47,797 nt of DNA from an uncultured Porphyromonas sp. (GTDB lineage Bacteria; Bacteroidota; Bacteroidia; Bacteroidales; Porphyromonadaceae): NCBI RefSeq assembly GCF_902489635.1, contig NZ_CABUAN010000012.1:1-47797 (forward strand). The letters are read 5' to 3'. The notes under the pieces were generated by a model that saw only the letters and a program-made list of their open reading frames with translations, was not told the DNA's origin and did not search any database. This document shows, in pieces, positions 26,747-34,599 of the stretch (position 1 is the stretch's first letter; each line of letters opens with the position of its first letter). Both the position numbers and the translations under genes were made by a program.

Positions 26747-27673
26747 ACTCTCCTGCTTAGGCTGAGGTGCTGCGGGAGCTTTGGGGGCTGGAGCGTCAGG
26801 CTTGGCGGGAGCCGTTGCCTTGGCAGGAGCTTTTGCCTTGCCGTGAGGGATGAGGATGTTGATGAGCGAGCGGTTCATCGCACGGCACATGATCTGCGTG
26901 AGGAGGAGTCCCGAAGCACCGACGACACCACCGACAGCGACGAGGAAGATGTCGCCAATGGCCATACCGGCGATAGCACCAGCCACACCGCTCAGAGAGT
27001 TGAGCAAGCTGATGGTGATCGGCATGTCAGCACCGCCCACACGTATGGAGAAGTAAAGCCCAAAGAGCGCACTGAAGAGCATCGTGCCGATCATGGCGTA
27101 AATGAGGGCTGAGGGGACAACGTAGTTGAGCGTGCCGATGAGTAGGAAGAAGACGGCGACAACGAGTGTAAGTGAGGTCGCTACATTGTGAAAAGGCCAT
27201 ACGACCGACTTCTGTGGCAGGACTCTATGGAGCTTGCCCGCTGCCACGAGACTCCCGACGAGCGTGAGCATACCGATGATGATAGCGAGGAAAGCGGTGA
27301 CCAGCGTGAAGTAGACATTGCTCTCAGTAAGCTGGAAGAGCGTCAAAGCACCGACGAGTGCTGAGGCACCACCGCCGATACCGTTGAGCAGAGCCACCAT
27401 CTGGGGCATCTGTATCATCTTGACTCGTGTGTAGAGTAGGACGCCGATGATACCACCGATGAGGATGCCTCCGATGAGCCAGGGGAAGGTGACGACCTGT
27501 AGCTTGAGTAGCGTGACGATGACGCCTAGCCCCATGGCGGTAGCACTGAGTGCATTGCCACGAGCAGCAGTTTTGACCTTGCTCATCATAGCGATGCCTA
27601 CGAGCACGAGGATGCTGAGGATCGCGCAGATGGCGTAGTAGACGGGATTAGAGATCTCTATGAGTGTATTCAT
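25091..27673 (-). CDS. pntB: Proton-translocating NAD(P) transhydrogenase, beta subunit, with three tandem NADP(H) domains
   Basis: Transhydrogenase transfers hydride between NADH and NADP+ coupled to proton entry. The usual PntB is about 460 residues; this one has 860. Residues 1-270 are the membrane domain II. A linker (about 276-309, rich in A, K and P) leads to three domain III copies at about 310-478, 495-667 and 690-860. Each keeps IIVPGYGMALAQAQQEVK, GRMPGHMNVLLAEANVDY, VIVIGANDVLNPAA and KPGYAGVENPLYSR, the NADP(H) site. The linkers between them are S/A- and A/P-rich. Copies are near-identical in protein but carry scattered silent differences, so they are unlikely to be an assembly error. 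It overlaps the pntA C-terminal gene by 4 bp. Confidence 0.95.
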   Translation of the reverse strand: MNTLIEISNPVYYAICAILSILVLVGIAMMSKVKTAARGNALSATAMGLGVIVTLLKLQVVTFPWLIGGILIGGIIGVLLYTRVKMIQMPQMVALLNGIGGGASALVGALTLFQLTESNVYFTLVTAFLAIIIGMLTLVGSLVAAGKLHRVLPQKSVVWPFHNVATSLTLVVAVFFLLIGTLNYVVPSALIYAMIGTMLFSALFGLYFSIRVGGADMPITISLLNSLSGVAGAIAGMAIGDIFLVAVGGVVGASGLLLTQIMCRAMNRSLINILIPHGKAKAPAKATAPAKPDAPAPKAPAAPQPKQESSPIDQAVAMLRGAKRVIIVPGYGMALAQAQQEVKQLADKLTKGGADVKYAIHPVAGRMPGHMNVLLAEANVDYDSLYEMEAINDQFANTDAVIVIGANDVLNPAARNAEGTPIYGMPVLNVDQAKQVIICNYDLKPGYAGVENPLYSRGEGVALCLGDAKATIDQILSGLESSAATAEPASSSSASDPISQAAGMLRGAKRVIIVPGYGMALAQAQQEVKQLADKLAKGGADVKYAIHPVAGRMPGHMNVLLAEANVDYDSLYEMEAINDQFANTDAVIVIGANDVLNPAARNAEGTPIYGMPVLNVDQAKQVIICNFDLKPGYAGVENPLYSRGEGVALCLGDAKATLSNLMDRLDHAESAPAAPAAPAASAASAATSSATPLQSATEVLHNAKSVIIVPGYGMALAQAQQEVKHLADKLAKSGADVKYAIHPVAGRMPGHMNVLLAEANVDYDSLYEMEAINDQFANTDAVIVIGANDVLNPAARNAEGTPIYGMPVLNVDQAKQVIICNYDLKPGYAGVENPLYSRSEGVTLLIGDAKKTLSDLIDTL

Positions 27674-27978
27674 GCCTTGCCTCCTTTCTTGTTTTTGGTA
27701 AACATACGGAGCATGCGGTTGGTCACGCCAAAGCCCCCGACGACATTAATCGTGGCTAGGATGACGGCTATAACCCCAAATATTTGCTGGAAGAGGCTAC
27801 CGTCTGGAGCTATGATAGCAGTGGCAGTAGCTGCGAGCGCTCCCGTGATGGTGACGCCACTCAGGGCGTTCATCCCCGACATGAGGGGGGTGTGCAACAA
27901 GCTAGGCACATTGCTGATGAGCTTGTAGCCGACGAAGGTCGCCACAAGGAAGATGGCGACGAGGATCAGTGGGTTCAT
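27670..27978 (-). CDS. Transhydrogenase alpha subunit, membrane part
   Basis: The 102-residue protein has three transmembrane segments (near residues 2-22, 42-62 and 66-90) and the family motif SVPSLLHTPLMSGMNA-like NVPSLLHTPLMSGMNALSG. It corresponds to the C-terminal membrane part of the E. coli alpha subunit (PntAB in the three-gene arrangement known from Rhodospirillum rubrum). It lies 147 bp after the dI gene and overlaps pntB by 4 bp. Confidence 0.93.
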   Translation of the reverse strand: MNPLILVAIFLVATFVGYKLISNVPSLLHTPLMSGMNALSGVTITGALAATATAIIAPDGSLFQQIFGVIAVILATINVVGGFGVTNRMLRMFTKNKKGGKA

Positions 27979-27981
27979 TGA

Positions 27982-28090
27982 GAGATTAGAGATTAGAAAT
28001 TAGAGATTGGAGGTTAGAGTTTTAGAAATTAGAGGTTAGAAGCCAGAGTATGACCCTTTAGGATCATATCCTCTGACGTCTAACCTCTAA
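27982..28090. repeat. Heptanucleotide repeat between the two pntA genes
   Basis: Seven-base units such as ATTAGAG, ATTAGAA and GTTAGAG run from 27985 to about 28045, and inverted TCTAACC-type units close the stretch near 28078. It is related to the repeat at 14061-14175 and may form a hairpin inside the transcript. Confidence 0.7.
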
Positions 28091-28125
28091 CGATAGGGGG
28101 GGAAGTCAAGTTCCTGTAGTCTAGG

Positions 28126-29292
28126 CTACTTCTTGAGTCCCATAGCCTCGAGGGTACCCTCGTGGATGATCTCACCAGCCTCCGTCGTGACGACGATAGA
28201 AGAGGTGATCTGATCGCTCATGTCGAGGTGCATCTTGCCATCCTTGACCAGGTACTTGACGAGGTTGTACATGTTTTGTGAGAACATCCAGGTAGCGCTC
28301 TGAGGCAACATACCAGGGATATTCTTGATACCCTCGATGACTACGTGGTGCTTGATGTCACGCTCACCTGGAGTCGTGATAGCGCAGTTACCACCCTGAT
28401 CGATAGCGATATCCACGATGACAGAGCCGGGCTTCATAGACTTGACCATCTCCTCGGTGATGACCACGGGAGCGATCTTGCCGGGTACGAGTGCGCTACA
28501 GAAGATGACGTCCATGTCCTTGACATGCTCAGCTAGCACCTGACGCTCATGCTCTAGTAGCTCGGGGCTCAGGTGTAGGGCGTAGCCACCAGGAGCAACA
28601 GCCTTGTCAGCGGGGATGCCCAGATCAATAGGCTTAGCACCTAGACTGGTAGCCTGCTCAGAAGCTGCGGGACGTATATCAGCTGCGTAAGTGATACAGC
28701 CTAGACGACGAGCCGTAGCGAGTGCCTGTAGACCAGCTACACCGACACCGATGACGAGCACCTTGGCGGGGTCGATCTTGCCGACAGCGGTAAACATCTG
28801 TGGCATAAAGAAGGAGAGGTCGTTGGCAGCCATCAGGATACCCTTGTAGCCTGCGCAAGTACTCATAGAGGTAAGTGCATCGAGGTTCTGCGCACGAGAG
28901 ATACGAGGTACACCATCTAGGGTGAGACCTACGACGCCCTGCGCAGCCATCTTGCGTACCATATCATGGTTCACAGGAGAGGCTGGGTGGATGAAGGTGA
29001 TCAGGTACTGCCCCTTGTGCATCATGTCGATCTCATGCTTGCCAAGCTGCTCGTTGAAGAGTGGCTCCTTGACCTTGATGATGATCTCCGCACGGCGGTA
29101 GATCTCCTCGGGTCCTTGTATCAGCTCAGCGCCAGCTGCCTGATAGTCCTCGTCGTGGTATGCTGCGCCTTCGCCAGCTCCACGCTCAAATAGTACAGTG
29201 TGTCCATCAGCGACATACTGCTTCACTGCCTCGGGGCTCGCTGCGACGCGAGCCTCATCGTGCATGATTTCTTTAGGTACGCCTATTATCAT
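28126..29292 (-). CDS. pntA: Transhydrogenase alpha subunit, NAD(H)-binding part
   Basis: The 388-residue soluble domain I binds NAD(H). It shares its fold with alanine dehydrogenase: MIIGVPKEIMHDEARVA at the start, the RISRAQNLDALTSMS motif that binds the nucleotide, and the Rossmann segment VLVIGVGVAGLQALATARRLG followed by DIRPAASEQ. It is encoded apart from the membrane segment, giving a three-gene transhydrogenase. Its own promoter lies upstream at 29382-29412. Confidence 0.94.
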   Translation of the reverse strand: MIIGVPKEIMHDEARVAASPEAVKQYVADGHTVLFERGAGEGAAYHDEDYQAAGAELIQGPEEIYRRAEIIIKVKEPLFNEQLGKHEIDMMHKGQYLITFIHPASPVNHDMVRKMAAQGVVGLTLDGVPRISRAQNLDALTSMSTCAGYKGILMAANDLSFFMPQMFTAVGKIDPAKVLVIGVGVAGLQALATARRLGCITYAADIRPAASEQATSLGAKPIDLGIPADKAVAPGGYALHLSPELLEHERQVLAEHVKDMDVIFCSALVPGKIAPVVITEEMVKSMKPGSVIVDIAIDQGGNCAITTPGERDIKHHVVIEGIKNIPGMLPQSATWMFSQNMYNLVKYLVKDGKMHLDMSDQITSSIVVTTEAGEIIHEGTLEAMGLKK

Positions 29293-29381
29293 AGTTCAAT
29301 TATATAGAGAATGAATAGTCTTCTGCCTAGTGTGGGTTGCCTGCAAAAACATCCGTGTCGCACCTGCACCCCTTCATTTCG

Positions 29382-29412
29382 CAAATATACATACTTAACT
29401 TCAAAGTCACAA
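29382..29412 (-). promoter_or_regulatory. Promoter of the transhydrogenase operon
   Basis: On the minus strand TTG (29410-29412), 20 bp, TATATTTG (29382-29389) fits both elements of the Bacteroidota promoter. It is about 90 bp upstream of the pntA start. Confidence 0.72.
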
Positions 29413-29483
29413 GAGCGCGCTCGTGACTAGGATAGAGTTTCATTTCTAGTATGGAAATGCGAAGCCCGTTTGTCTACTGCTTT

Positions 29484-30122
29484 CTATAAGTCATCTATAA
29501 TCCCTTGCTCAGCATTCTCTCCATTTAGGTAGTCTTCATATTCGATTCGGACATATCCTTTGTTTTCTCCAGAAATACTCATAAGATCTAAAGAGACTGA
29601 CCCCAAGAAAGTGCCGTCTGGAGTTCCGGCTCCATATACACTCCAATAGCTACAATCGCCTAAAATGAGTTTTGTCATCTTACTACTATCTCTCTCTGGA
29701 GAATAACCTTGGAATTCCTCTTTACTTTCAGTCAGCAAGTATTTTTGAGAGAGCCAATCTTTGAATCTGTTATATCTGATCTCAATTTGAGTCCAACTAT
29801 CTTGCCCTGGAAAGACAACACGTACTTTATACACATTGGCTGAGGATGGCGATTTATATATGAGTACGTTGGAGTCTGAAATCCCAGCAAATGTTCCTGT
29901 CATCCAGATAATATCGGGGGTAGAAGAGCTGTTAAATGTAAATCCTTTACTCTTTAGCTGATTTGCAAAGGACTTAGGAGATCCATCAATGGGGATTCCC
30001 ATAAACTTCAAATGTTCTGTGGTCTTTGGCTGACTTTGGCTCTTCTCTTGCTGAGCTGTAAGACTAGAGAAGGCGATTAAAGCTACAAAAAGAGTAGCTA
30101 GGATCATTTTGTAGTGCTTCAT
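29484..30122 (-). CDS. Secreted protein of unknown function
   Basis: The 212-residue protein starts with a signal peptide (MKHYKMILATLFVALIAFSSLTAQQ). I do not recognise a named domain. Notable segments are LKFMGIPIDGSPKSFANQLKSKGF, a pattern I associate with uncharacterised Bacteroidota proteins, and an acidic C-terminus. The DNA appears clearly richer in A and T than the flanking genes, hinting at a different origin. It has its own promoter and is followed by no partner gene on the same strand before pntA, so it is probably transcribed alone. Confidence 0.75.
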   Translation of the reverse strand: MKHYKMILATLFVALIAFSSLTAQQEKSQSQPKTTEHLKFMGIPIDGSPKSFANQLKSKGFTFNSSSTPDIIWMTGTFAGISDSNVLIYKSPSSANVYKVRVVFPGQDSWTQIEIRYNRFKDWLSQKYLLTESKEEFQGYSPERDSSKMTKLILGDCSYWSVYGAGTPDGTFLGSVSLDLMSISGENKGYVRIEYEDYLNGENAEQGIIDDL

Positions 30123-30144
30123 AGTACTGTTTGCTTGTATGCCC

Positions 30145-30176
30145 CAAAGTTAACAAAAACTAGAGAGATGATGCAA
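30145..30176 (-). promoter_or_regulatory. Promoter of the unknown secreted-protein gene
   Basis: On the minus strand TTG (30174-30176), 21 bp, TAACTTTG (30145-30152). It lies 23 bp before the start codon. Confidence 0.65.
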
Positions 30177-30195
30177 GTAGTATTCGCCACAAAAA

Positions 30196-30246
30196 AAGAG
30201 AAAAGCAGAGGTCTCACTCACGGGTAGTGAAACCTCTGCTTTCTCT
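30196..30246 (-). terminator. Terminator of pckA
   Basis: A long hairpin: AAGAGAAAAGCAGAGGTCTCACT pairs with AGTGAAACCTCTGCTTTCTCTT with one bulge and one mismatch around a 7-base loop. On the minus strand it is followed by a T-run (TTTTTTT, complement of 30191-30197). Confidence 0.85.
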
Positions 30247-30262
30247 TAATTAGTCGGCTTGA

Positions 30263-31876
30263 TTAGAGCTTAGGGCCAGCCTTCTGGAGCTTCTTGCCAT
30301 GCTCGTTGGTGGCAAACTTCTCGAAGTTCTTGATGAATCGCTTAGCCAGATCCTGAGCCTTCGTCTCCCACTCAGCGGGATCGGCATAAGTGTCTCGTGG
30401 ATCGAGGATAGCGGGGTCTACGCCTGGTAGCTCCGTCGGGATGGCGAAGTTGAAGTGGGGTAGCGTCTTCGTCGGAGCCTTATCGATCGAGCCGTCAAGG
30501 ATCGCATCGATGATGCCACGGGTATCCTTGATCGAGATACGCTTGCCCGTGCCGTTCCAGCCCGTATTGACGAGGTAAGCCTTAGCGCCGACAGCCTTCA
30601 TGCGCTTGACCAGCTCCTGACCGTACTTGGTCGGGTGGAGCGAGAGGAAAGCTGCACCAAAGCATGCCGAGAAGGTAGGCGTAGGCTCCGTGACGCCACG
30701 CTCTGTACCAGCTAGCTTGGCCGTGAAACCTGAGAGGAAGTAGTACTGCGTCTGCTCAGGATCGAGGATCGAGACAGGAGGTAGGACACCGAAAGCGTCT
30801 GCCGAGAGGAAGATCACCTTGTTGGCATGACCTGCCTTAGAGACTGGCTTGACAATGTTGTCAATGTGGTAGATAGGGTAGGAGACACGTGTATTCTCCG
30901 TGACAGACTTGTCAGAGAAATCGATCTTACCATTGGCATCTACCGTTACATTCTCTAGGAGTGCATCACGGCGGATAGCGTTGTAGATATCAGGCTCGGA
31001 CTCTTTGCTCAGGTTGATCACCTTAGCGTAGCAGCCTCCCTCGTAGTTAAAGATACCATTGTCATCCCAGCCATGCTCGTCGTCGCCGATCAGCTTGCGC
31101 TTGGGGTCGGTGCTGAGGGTCGTCTTGCCCGTGCCAGAGAGCCCGAAGAAGATAGCGGTCTCTGTCTCATCTTGGTTCGTATTGGCCGAGCAGTGCATCG
31201 AGGCATTGCCACGGAGCGGGTTGAGGTAGTTCATATAGGAGAACATACCCTTCTTCATCTCACCACCGTACCAGGTGTTGAGGATGAGCTGTATCTTCTC
31301 TGTTAGGTTAAAGACGACAGCCGTCTCGGAGTTCAGCCCGAGCTCTTTGTAGTTGGTCACCTTAGCTTTCGAAGCGTTCATGACGACAAAGTCGGGCTTG
31401 CCAAAGTTTGCCAGCTCCTCCTTGGTGGGGCGGATAAACATATTGGTGACGAAGTGAGCCTGCCAAGCGACCTCCATGATAAAGCGGATCTTGAGGCGCG
31501 TGTCGGGGTTAGCCCCGCAGAAGGCGTCGACGACGTAGAGCTTCTTGCCCGAGAGCTCCTCGGTGGCAATCTTCTTAAGCTCTCGCCAAGTCTCCTGGCT
31601 GGTAGGCTTGTTGTCGTTGGGGTACTCGGGGGTGGTCCACCAAATGGTGTCGCGGGTGGTGTCATCGAGGACGAAGAACTTGTCCTTTGGCGAGCGACCC
31701 GTGTAGACGCCCGTCATCACGTTGACGGCACCCAGCTCGGTGAGTTGTCCGCGGTCATAGCCTGTTAGGTCTGGTTGTAGCTCAGCCTCGTAGAGTTGAT
31801 CGTACGAGGGGTTGTAGATGATCTCAGCAGGCTCTTTGATGCCATACTGGGAGAGATCAATGTTGTGCTGTGTCAT
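30263..31876 (-). CDS. pckA: Phosphoenolpyruvate carboxykinase (ATP)
   Basis: Converts oxaloacetate plus ATP to phosphoenolpyruvate, or runs in the CO2-fixing direction in many succinate-forming anaerobes. The 537-residue length is normal. Marks are the P-loop GLSGTGKTT (245-253), the kinase-2 metal site IGDDEHGW (D265, D266), MHCSANTN, and R61 in TGRSPKDKF near the oxaloacetate site. It has its own promoter and terminator, so it appears monocistronic. Confidence 0.96.
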   Translation of the reverse strand: MTQHNIDLSQYGIKEPAEIIYNPSYDQLYEAELQPDLTGYDRGQLTELGAVNVMTGVYTGRSPKDKFFVLDDTTRDTIWWTTPEYPNDNKPTSQETWRELKKIATEELSGKKLYVVDAFCGANPDTRLKIRFIMEVAWQAHFVTNMFIRPTKEELANFGKPDFVVMNASKAKVTNYKELGLNSETAVVFNLTEKIQLILNTWYGGEMKKGMFSYMNYLNPLRGNASMHCSANTNQDETETAIFFGLSGTGKTTLSTDPKRKLIGDDEHGWDDNGIFNYEGGCYAKVINLSKESEPDIYNAIRRDALLENVTVDANGKIDFSDKSVTENTRVSYPIYHIDNIVKPVSKAGHANKVIFLSADAFGVLPPVSILDPEQTQYYFLSGFTAKLAGTERGVTEPTPTFSACFGAAFLSLHPTKYGQELVKRMKAVGAKAYLVNTGWNGTGKRISIKDTRGIIDAILDGSIDKAPTKTLPHFNFAIPTELPGVDPAILDPRDTYADPAEWETKAQDLAKRFIKNFEKFATNEHGKKLQKAGPKL

Positions 31877-31949
31877 AGCTATAGAGTGTTTGTTTGTAGA
31901 TGCTTTATCTATTAGATGTAGTCCCCTGCCCTCTTAGGAGAGGACTTAG

Positions 31950-31980
31950 CAAAAGTAGTAAAAAATCAGAGATGCCGCAA
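31950..31980 (-). promoter_or_regulatory. Promoter of pckA
   Basis: On the minus strand TTG (31978-31980), 20 bp, TACTTTTG (31950-31957), both matching the consensus. The leader to the start codon is about 65 bp and contains a small CCTCTCCTAAGAGGG hairpin. Confidence 0.72.
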
Positions 31981-31999
31981 CCTAGTTGCAGAGGAGATC

Positions 32000-32728
32000 T
32001 CATAAGTCTTGAGAGATTTGCGCAAAGAGAGCCCAGCAGAGTGCGATGCAAACCCCTATGCAAACTAAGATTAGGAGCGCGTTGATATACTTCGCCTGTG
32101 GCTTCGAGTCTTGATGTAGGTCTAGAGCGAAGTACTCTCGGAAGAAGATGTAGAGAGCTGGTATCGCCGTGAGTACTAGGATGAAGTCCTCTGGTATTCC
32201 GAAGAACCAAGTCTTTGTCACGCCCACCATAGCCCAGTTGAGGAGGAGTAGGACGATAAAGATATTGACCCGACTTGTGAAGAGTAGCAGTAGCCCGATC
32301 GTATAGATAGCCACCGTGCAGGGCATCACCGGCGTTGTGATATAGGGGAAGGATAGTCCCCGCATAATCGAAGCTAGGGGGTACATCAGTGGCAGTATGA
32401 GCACGAAGACACCAAAGGGCTTGAACTTATCTCGTAGGGCAAACTGTGTATCATCCTCTACGAGATCCTTAACCCATGCCAGAGCCAGTATGCCCCAGTA
32501 TATGCTGAGTAGGATAGAGTAGCTACGCTCAGCACAGTAGATGGCGTAGTATGCCACAGCGATCCATATATATAGGAGTATCAGATAGGACTTAGCAATG
32601 ATCGTGCTGCTACGTGATGGCTGCTTTACTAAGAGGTACAGAACCACAACGGCAGAGATGACTAGGAGTATCTGTATCGGCCAGGTCGCCACATTGTACT
32701 GGGCGATTGTATTCCAAAAGGTATTCAT
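32000..32728 (-). CDS. DUF6064-like membrane protein
   Basis: The 242-residue integral membrane protein has about seven hydrophobic helices. Its start (MNTFWNTIAQYNVATWPIQI) fits the F-x(5)-YN-x(3)-WP-x-Q pattern that I recall for the DUF6064 family; this match is from memory. The function of that family is unknown. It lies 15 bp after the second ThrE-type gene and probably belongs to the same operon. Confidence 0.62.
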   Translation of the reverse strand: MNTFWNTIAQYNVATWPIQILLVISAVVVLYLLVKQPSRSSTIIAKSYLILLYIWIAVAYYAIYCAERSYSILLSIYWGILALAWVKDLVEDDTQFALRDKFKPFGVFVLILPLMYPLASIMRGLSFPYITTPVMPCTVAIYTIGLLLLFTSRVNIFIVLLLLNWAMVGVTKTWFFGIPEDFILVLTAIPALYIFFREYFALDLHQDSKPQAKYINALLILVCIGVCIALCWALFAQISQDL

Positions 32729-32743
32729 AGAGTTCAGCGCCTA

Positions 32744-33235
32744 TTATTTCTTACGTGTTAGAGAGAAGGTCCGCTTAGGGAAGAGTAGGATAGGCAGTGT
32801 AGCCCCCGCTGCTAGGACGAAGATGACCGTGATGGCTACGATGCTATTGAAGAAAAACATCTCCATATACCTCTGCTGTCCCGCCACATTATCTAGATTT
32901 TGGAGGAACATGATCTGCGCAAAGAACATATTGTACGCATACTTCCCTGGGATCATCGGTAGGAGAGCCGGTATCGAGAGTACGGTGATCGGCGTCTGTA
33001 TCCGCTTCCCCAGCCAGAGCGCTCCAAAGCCTATCGTCAGCGAGGCGCAGAGCGAGCCGATAGCGATATTGATCCCACACACCGTCATCAAGACGAAGCG
33101 TAGTGCATGCCCCACAGTAGCCAGGATAGCAATACTGCGGTAAGCCCTCAGCGGAGGGTCTGAGATCGCACCAAAGCCCATCGCCGCCATCGCCGCAAAG
33201 AGACCATCTAAAAGTATGTCGACCAGTAGCATCAT
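32744..33235 (-). CDS. ThrE-type threonine/serine exporter, small (DUF3815-like) subunit
   Basis: The 163-residue protein has about four hydrophobic segments and the LLPMIPGKYAYNMF motif seen in the C-terminal half of ThrE-type exporters. In many bacteria that half is a separate gene next to the DUF1212 half, as here. The start codon overlaps the preceding gene by 4 bp (ATGA). The substrate is inferred from the family only. Confidence 0.78.
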   Translation of the reverse strand: MMLLVDILLDGLFAAMAAMGFGAISDPPLRAYRSIAILATVGHALRFVLMTVCGINIAIGSLCASLTIGFGALWLGKRIQTPITVLSIPALLPMIPGKYAYNMFFAQIMFLQNLDNVAGQQRYMEMFFFNSIVAITVIFVLAAGATLPILLFPKRTFSLTRKK

Positions 33236-34008
33236 AGCAAGCTACTCCTAAAGATAAAGAGCGTGATCGAAAAGCCCCACCCGATACAACCTATCAACAA
33301 GAAAGCCTCCACAAGCCTGGAGAAGCCCGTCTGTATGTACCCCTCCACGATGTCTATCACACCATTGATGAGTGGCACTCCAGGCACTAGGTAGAGTACG
33401 CTCGTCGTCAGAGCGATCTCACTGTCTGTATTGAAGATCAGAGAGATGCTCGTGCAGAGCGACGCCACAAAGGCTGACACCATAAAGGCTATATAGTGGT
33501 TTACATGCTCCTGGATCAACTTCTGCTTGCAGATGAACCCCACGACCGTAGCCCAAAAGACGATACCCATAGCTGGCAGATCGCCTCCGAAGAGCCGACA
33601 AAATGAGGCGTTGGCCAGCCCAACCAAGATCAATACAAACAGCGGATGGGTACGTGGCGCAGCCAGTATCTGCTCATACCGCTCACGTAGCTCGTCTAGC
33701 GTCAGATGCTCATCGACGACCTCCCAGCTCAAGGCACTCAAACGAGCGTTGTGCTCGAAGCTGATCGGTAGCGGAGGTATCACCTCCTCGATAGCAAAGT
33801 GTGTATTGCTCTTAGGGTCATACAGCTTGATCAGGACCCCTTTCTGCACCATCATCGTCACAACGGTATAGCCGTAGCTCTCGCCTATGCGTTGCGTACA
33901 GCGCACGACACGAGAGGTGTGTACGCCACAGCCCATCATGTGTGTCGCGTAGGCTGAAAGAAAGGTCCCGACAGCCTTCAGACTATTACCGTGAAGATCG
34001 TTTTCCAT
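33232..34008 (-). CDS. ThrE-type threonine/serine exporter, large (DUF1212-like) subunit
   Basis: The 258-residue protein has a soluble N-terminal region (about 1-115) with the family pattern GCGVHTSRVVRCTQRIGESYG, then about five membrane helices including LVPGVPLINGVIDIVEGYIQTG. It corresponds to the N-terminal half of ThrE. Together with the small gene next to it, it should form an exporter for threonine, serine or a related solute. It heads a three-gene operon with the small subunit and a DUF6064-like gene. Confidence 0.82.
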   Translation of the reverse strand: MENDLHGNSLKAVGTFLSAYATHMMGCGVHTSRVVRCTQRIGESYGYTVVTMMVQKGVLIKLYDPKSNTHFAIEEVIPPLPISFEHNARLSALSWEVVDEHLTLDELRERYEQILAAPRTHPLFVLILVGLANASFCRLFGGDLPAMGIVFWATVVGFICKQKLIQEHVNHYIAFMVSAFVASLCTSISLIFNTDSEIALTTSVLYLVPGVPLINGVIDIVEGYIQTGFSRLVEAFLLIGCIGWGFSITLFIFRSSLL

Positions 34009-34207
34009 AGTCGTTCTTCTCTGAGAGTCAGTTTAAGCACCATCACCAGCAGTGCACCTGACTCCGTAATGTATGTTTTCGTTCCCCTAGCGTCACGACC
34101 CATCCACAGATCATGTGTGACCACCTGCTGATAAGCCTGTACCCCAGACTACAAAGGTACGAATTTAGAGATTAGAGACCTTATGAGCGCAGGGCTGACG
34201 CATTATA
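34009..34207. other. Gap upstream of the ThrE genes
   Basis: No gene is seen. A minus-strand TACCTTTG at 34152-34159 resembles a -7 element, but the expected -33 position is taken by AGAGATTAG-type repeat sequence. CAGGGCTGACGCATT at 34190-34204 occurs inverted at 47617-47631. Confidence 0.5.
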
Positions 34208-34380
34208 AGACTGTTGCACAAAGGCGAATCGCTATGTTGCTTTCGGGATTCGGCTTCGGTCACATACGGAGGTATGCTCCCTTCAGACCTCACCCTCAGT
34301 GCCTTGCGCTTCATCCTTTCTGCAAAGTCAGGACAATCTTGCAAGCAAGATTGTGAGACTGTTGACTTTTGCAACAGTCT
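34208..34380. mobile_element. MITE-like repeat with AGACTGTTGCA ends
   Basis: A 173-bp element begins AGACTGTTGCA (34208-34218) and ends with the exact complement TGCAACAGTCT (34370-34380). It is flanked by CATTAT and CATTGT, a possible imperfect target duplication. The right end also forms its own hairpin (34356-34380). Parts recur at 5767-5826 (left end) and 45190-45214 (right end). No transposase is encoded; an open frame across it (34165-34383) is probably not a gene. Confidence 0.65.
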
Positions 34381-34466
34381 CATTGTAATCGCTCCGTCAG
34401 GGGCTACACATGAGCGACAAGCGAGGCATCAATGAGGTCACTATATATAATGTGCCACCCATGGAT

Positions 34467-34560
34467 TGGCTGTTAGCTGTTAGCTATTGGCTGTTAGCTA
34501 TCGGAGCCATCGGAACCATCAGAGTGATCGGATCTCTAATTTCTAACTTCTAACCTCTAG
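34467..34560. repeat. Heptanucleotide repeats (TTAGCTG/TTGGCTG and TCTAACT types)
   Basis: Units TTGGCTG, TTAGCTG and TTAGCTA run from 34467 to about 34500. TCTAATT/TCTAACT/TCTAACC units run from about 34535 to 34560. Both types also occur in other gaps of this window. No gene is present here. Confidence 0.7.
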
Positions 34561-34599
34561 TCTCTATTTACATATCTTTACGGGGAAATCCGTCCGATT

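Noticed and set aside
34165..34383. 72-codon frame on the minus strand resembling the end of one at 5679-5951
   Set aside because: The shared peptide comes from the AGACTGTTGCA repeat and lacks any other support.
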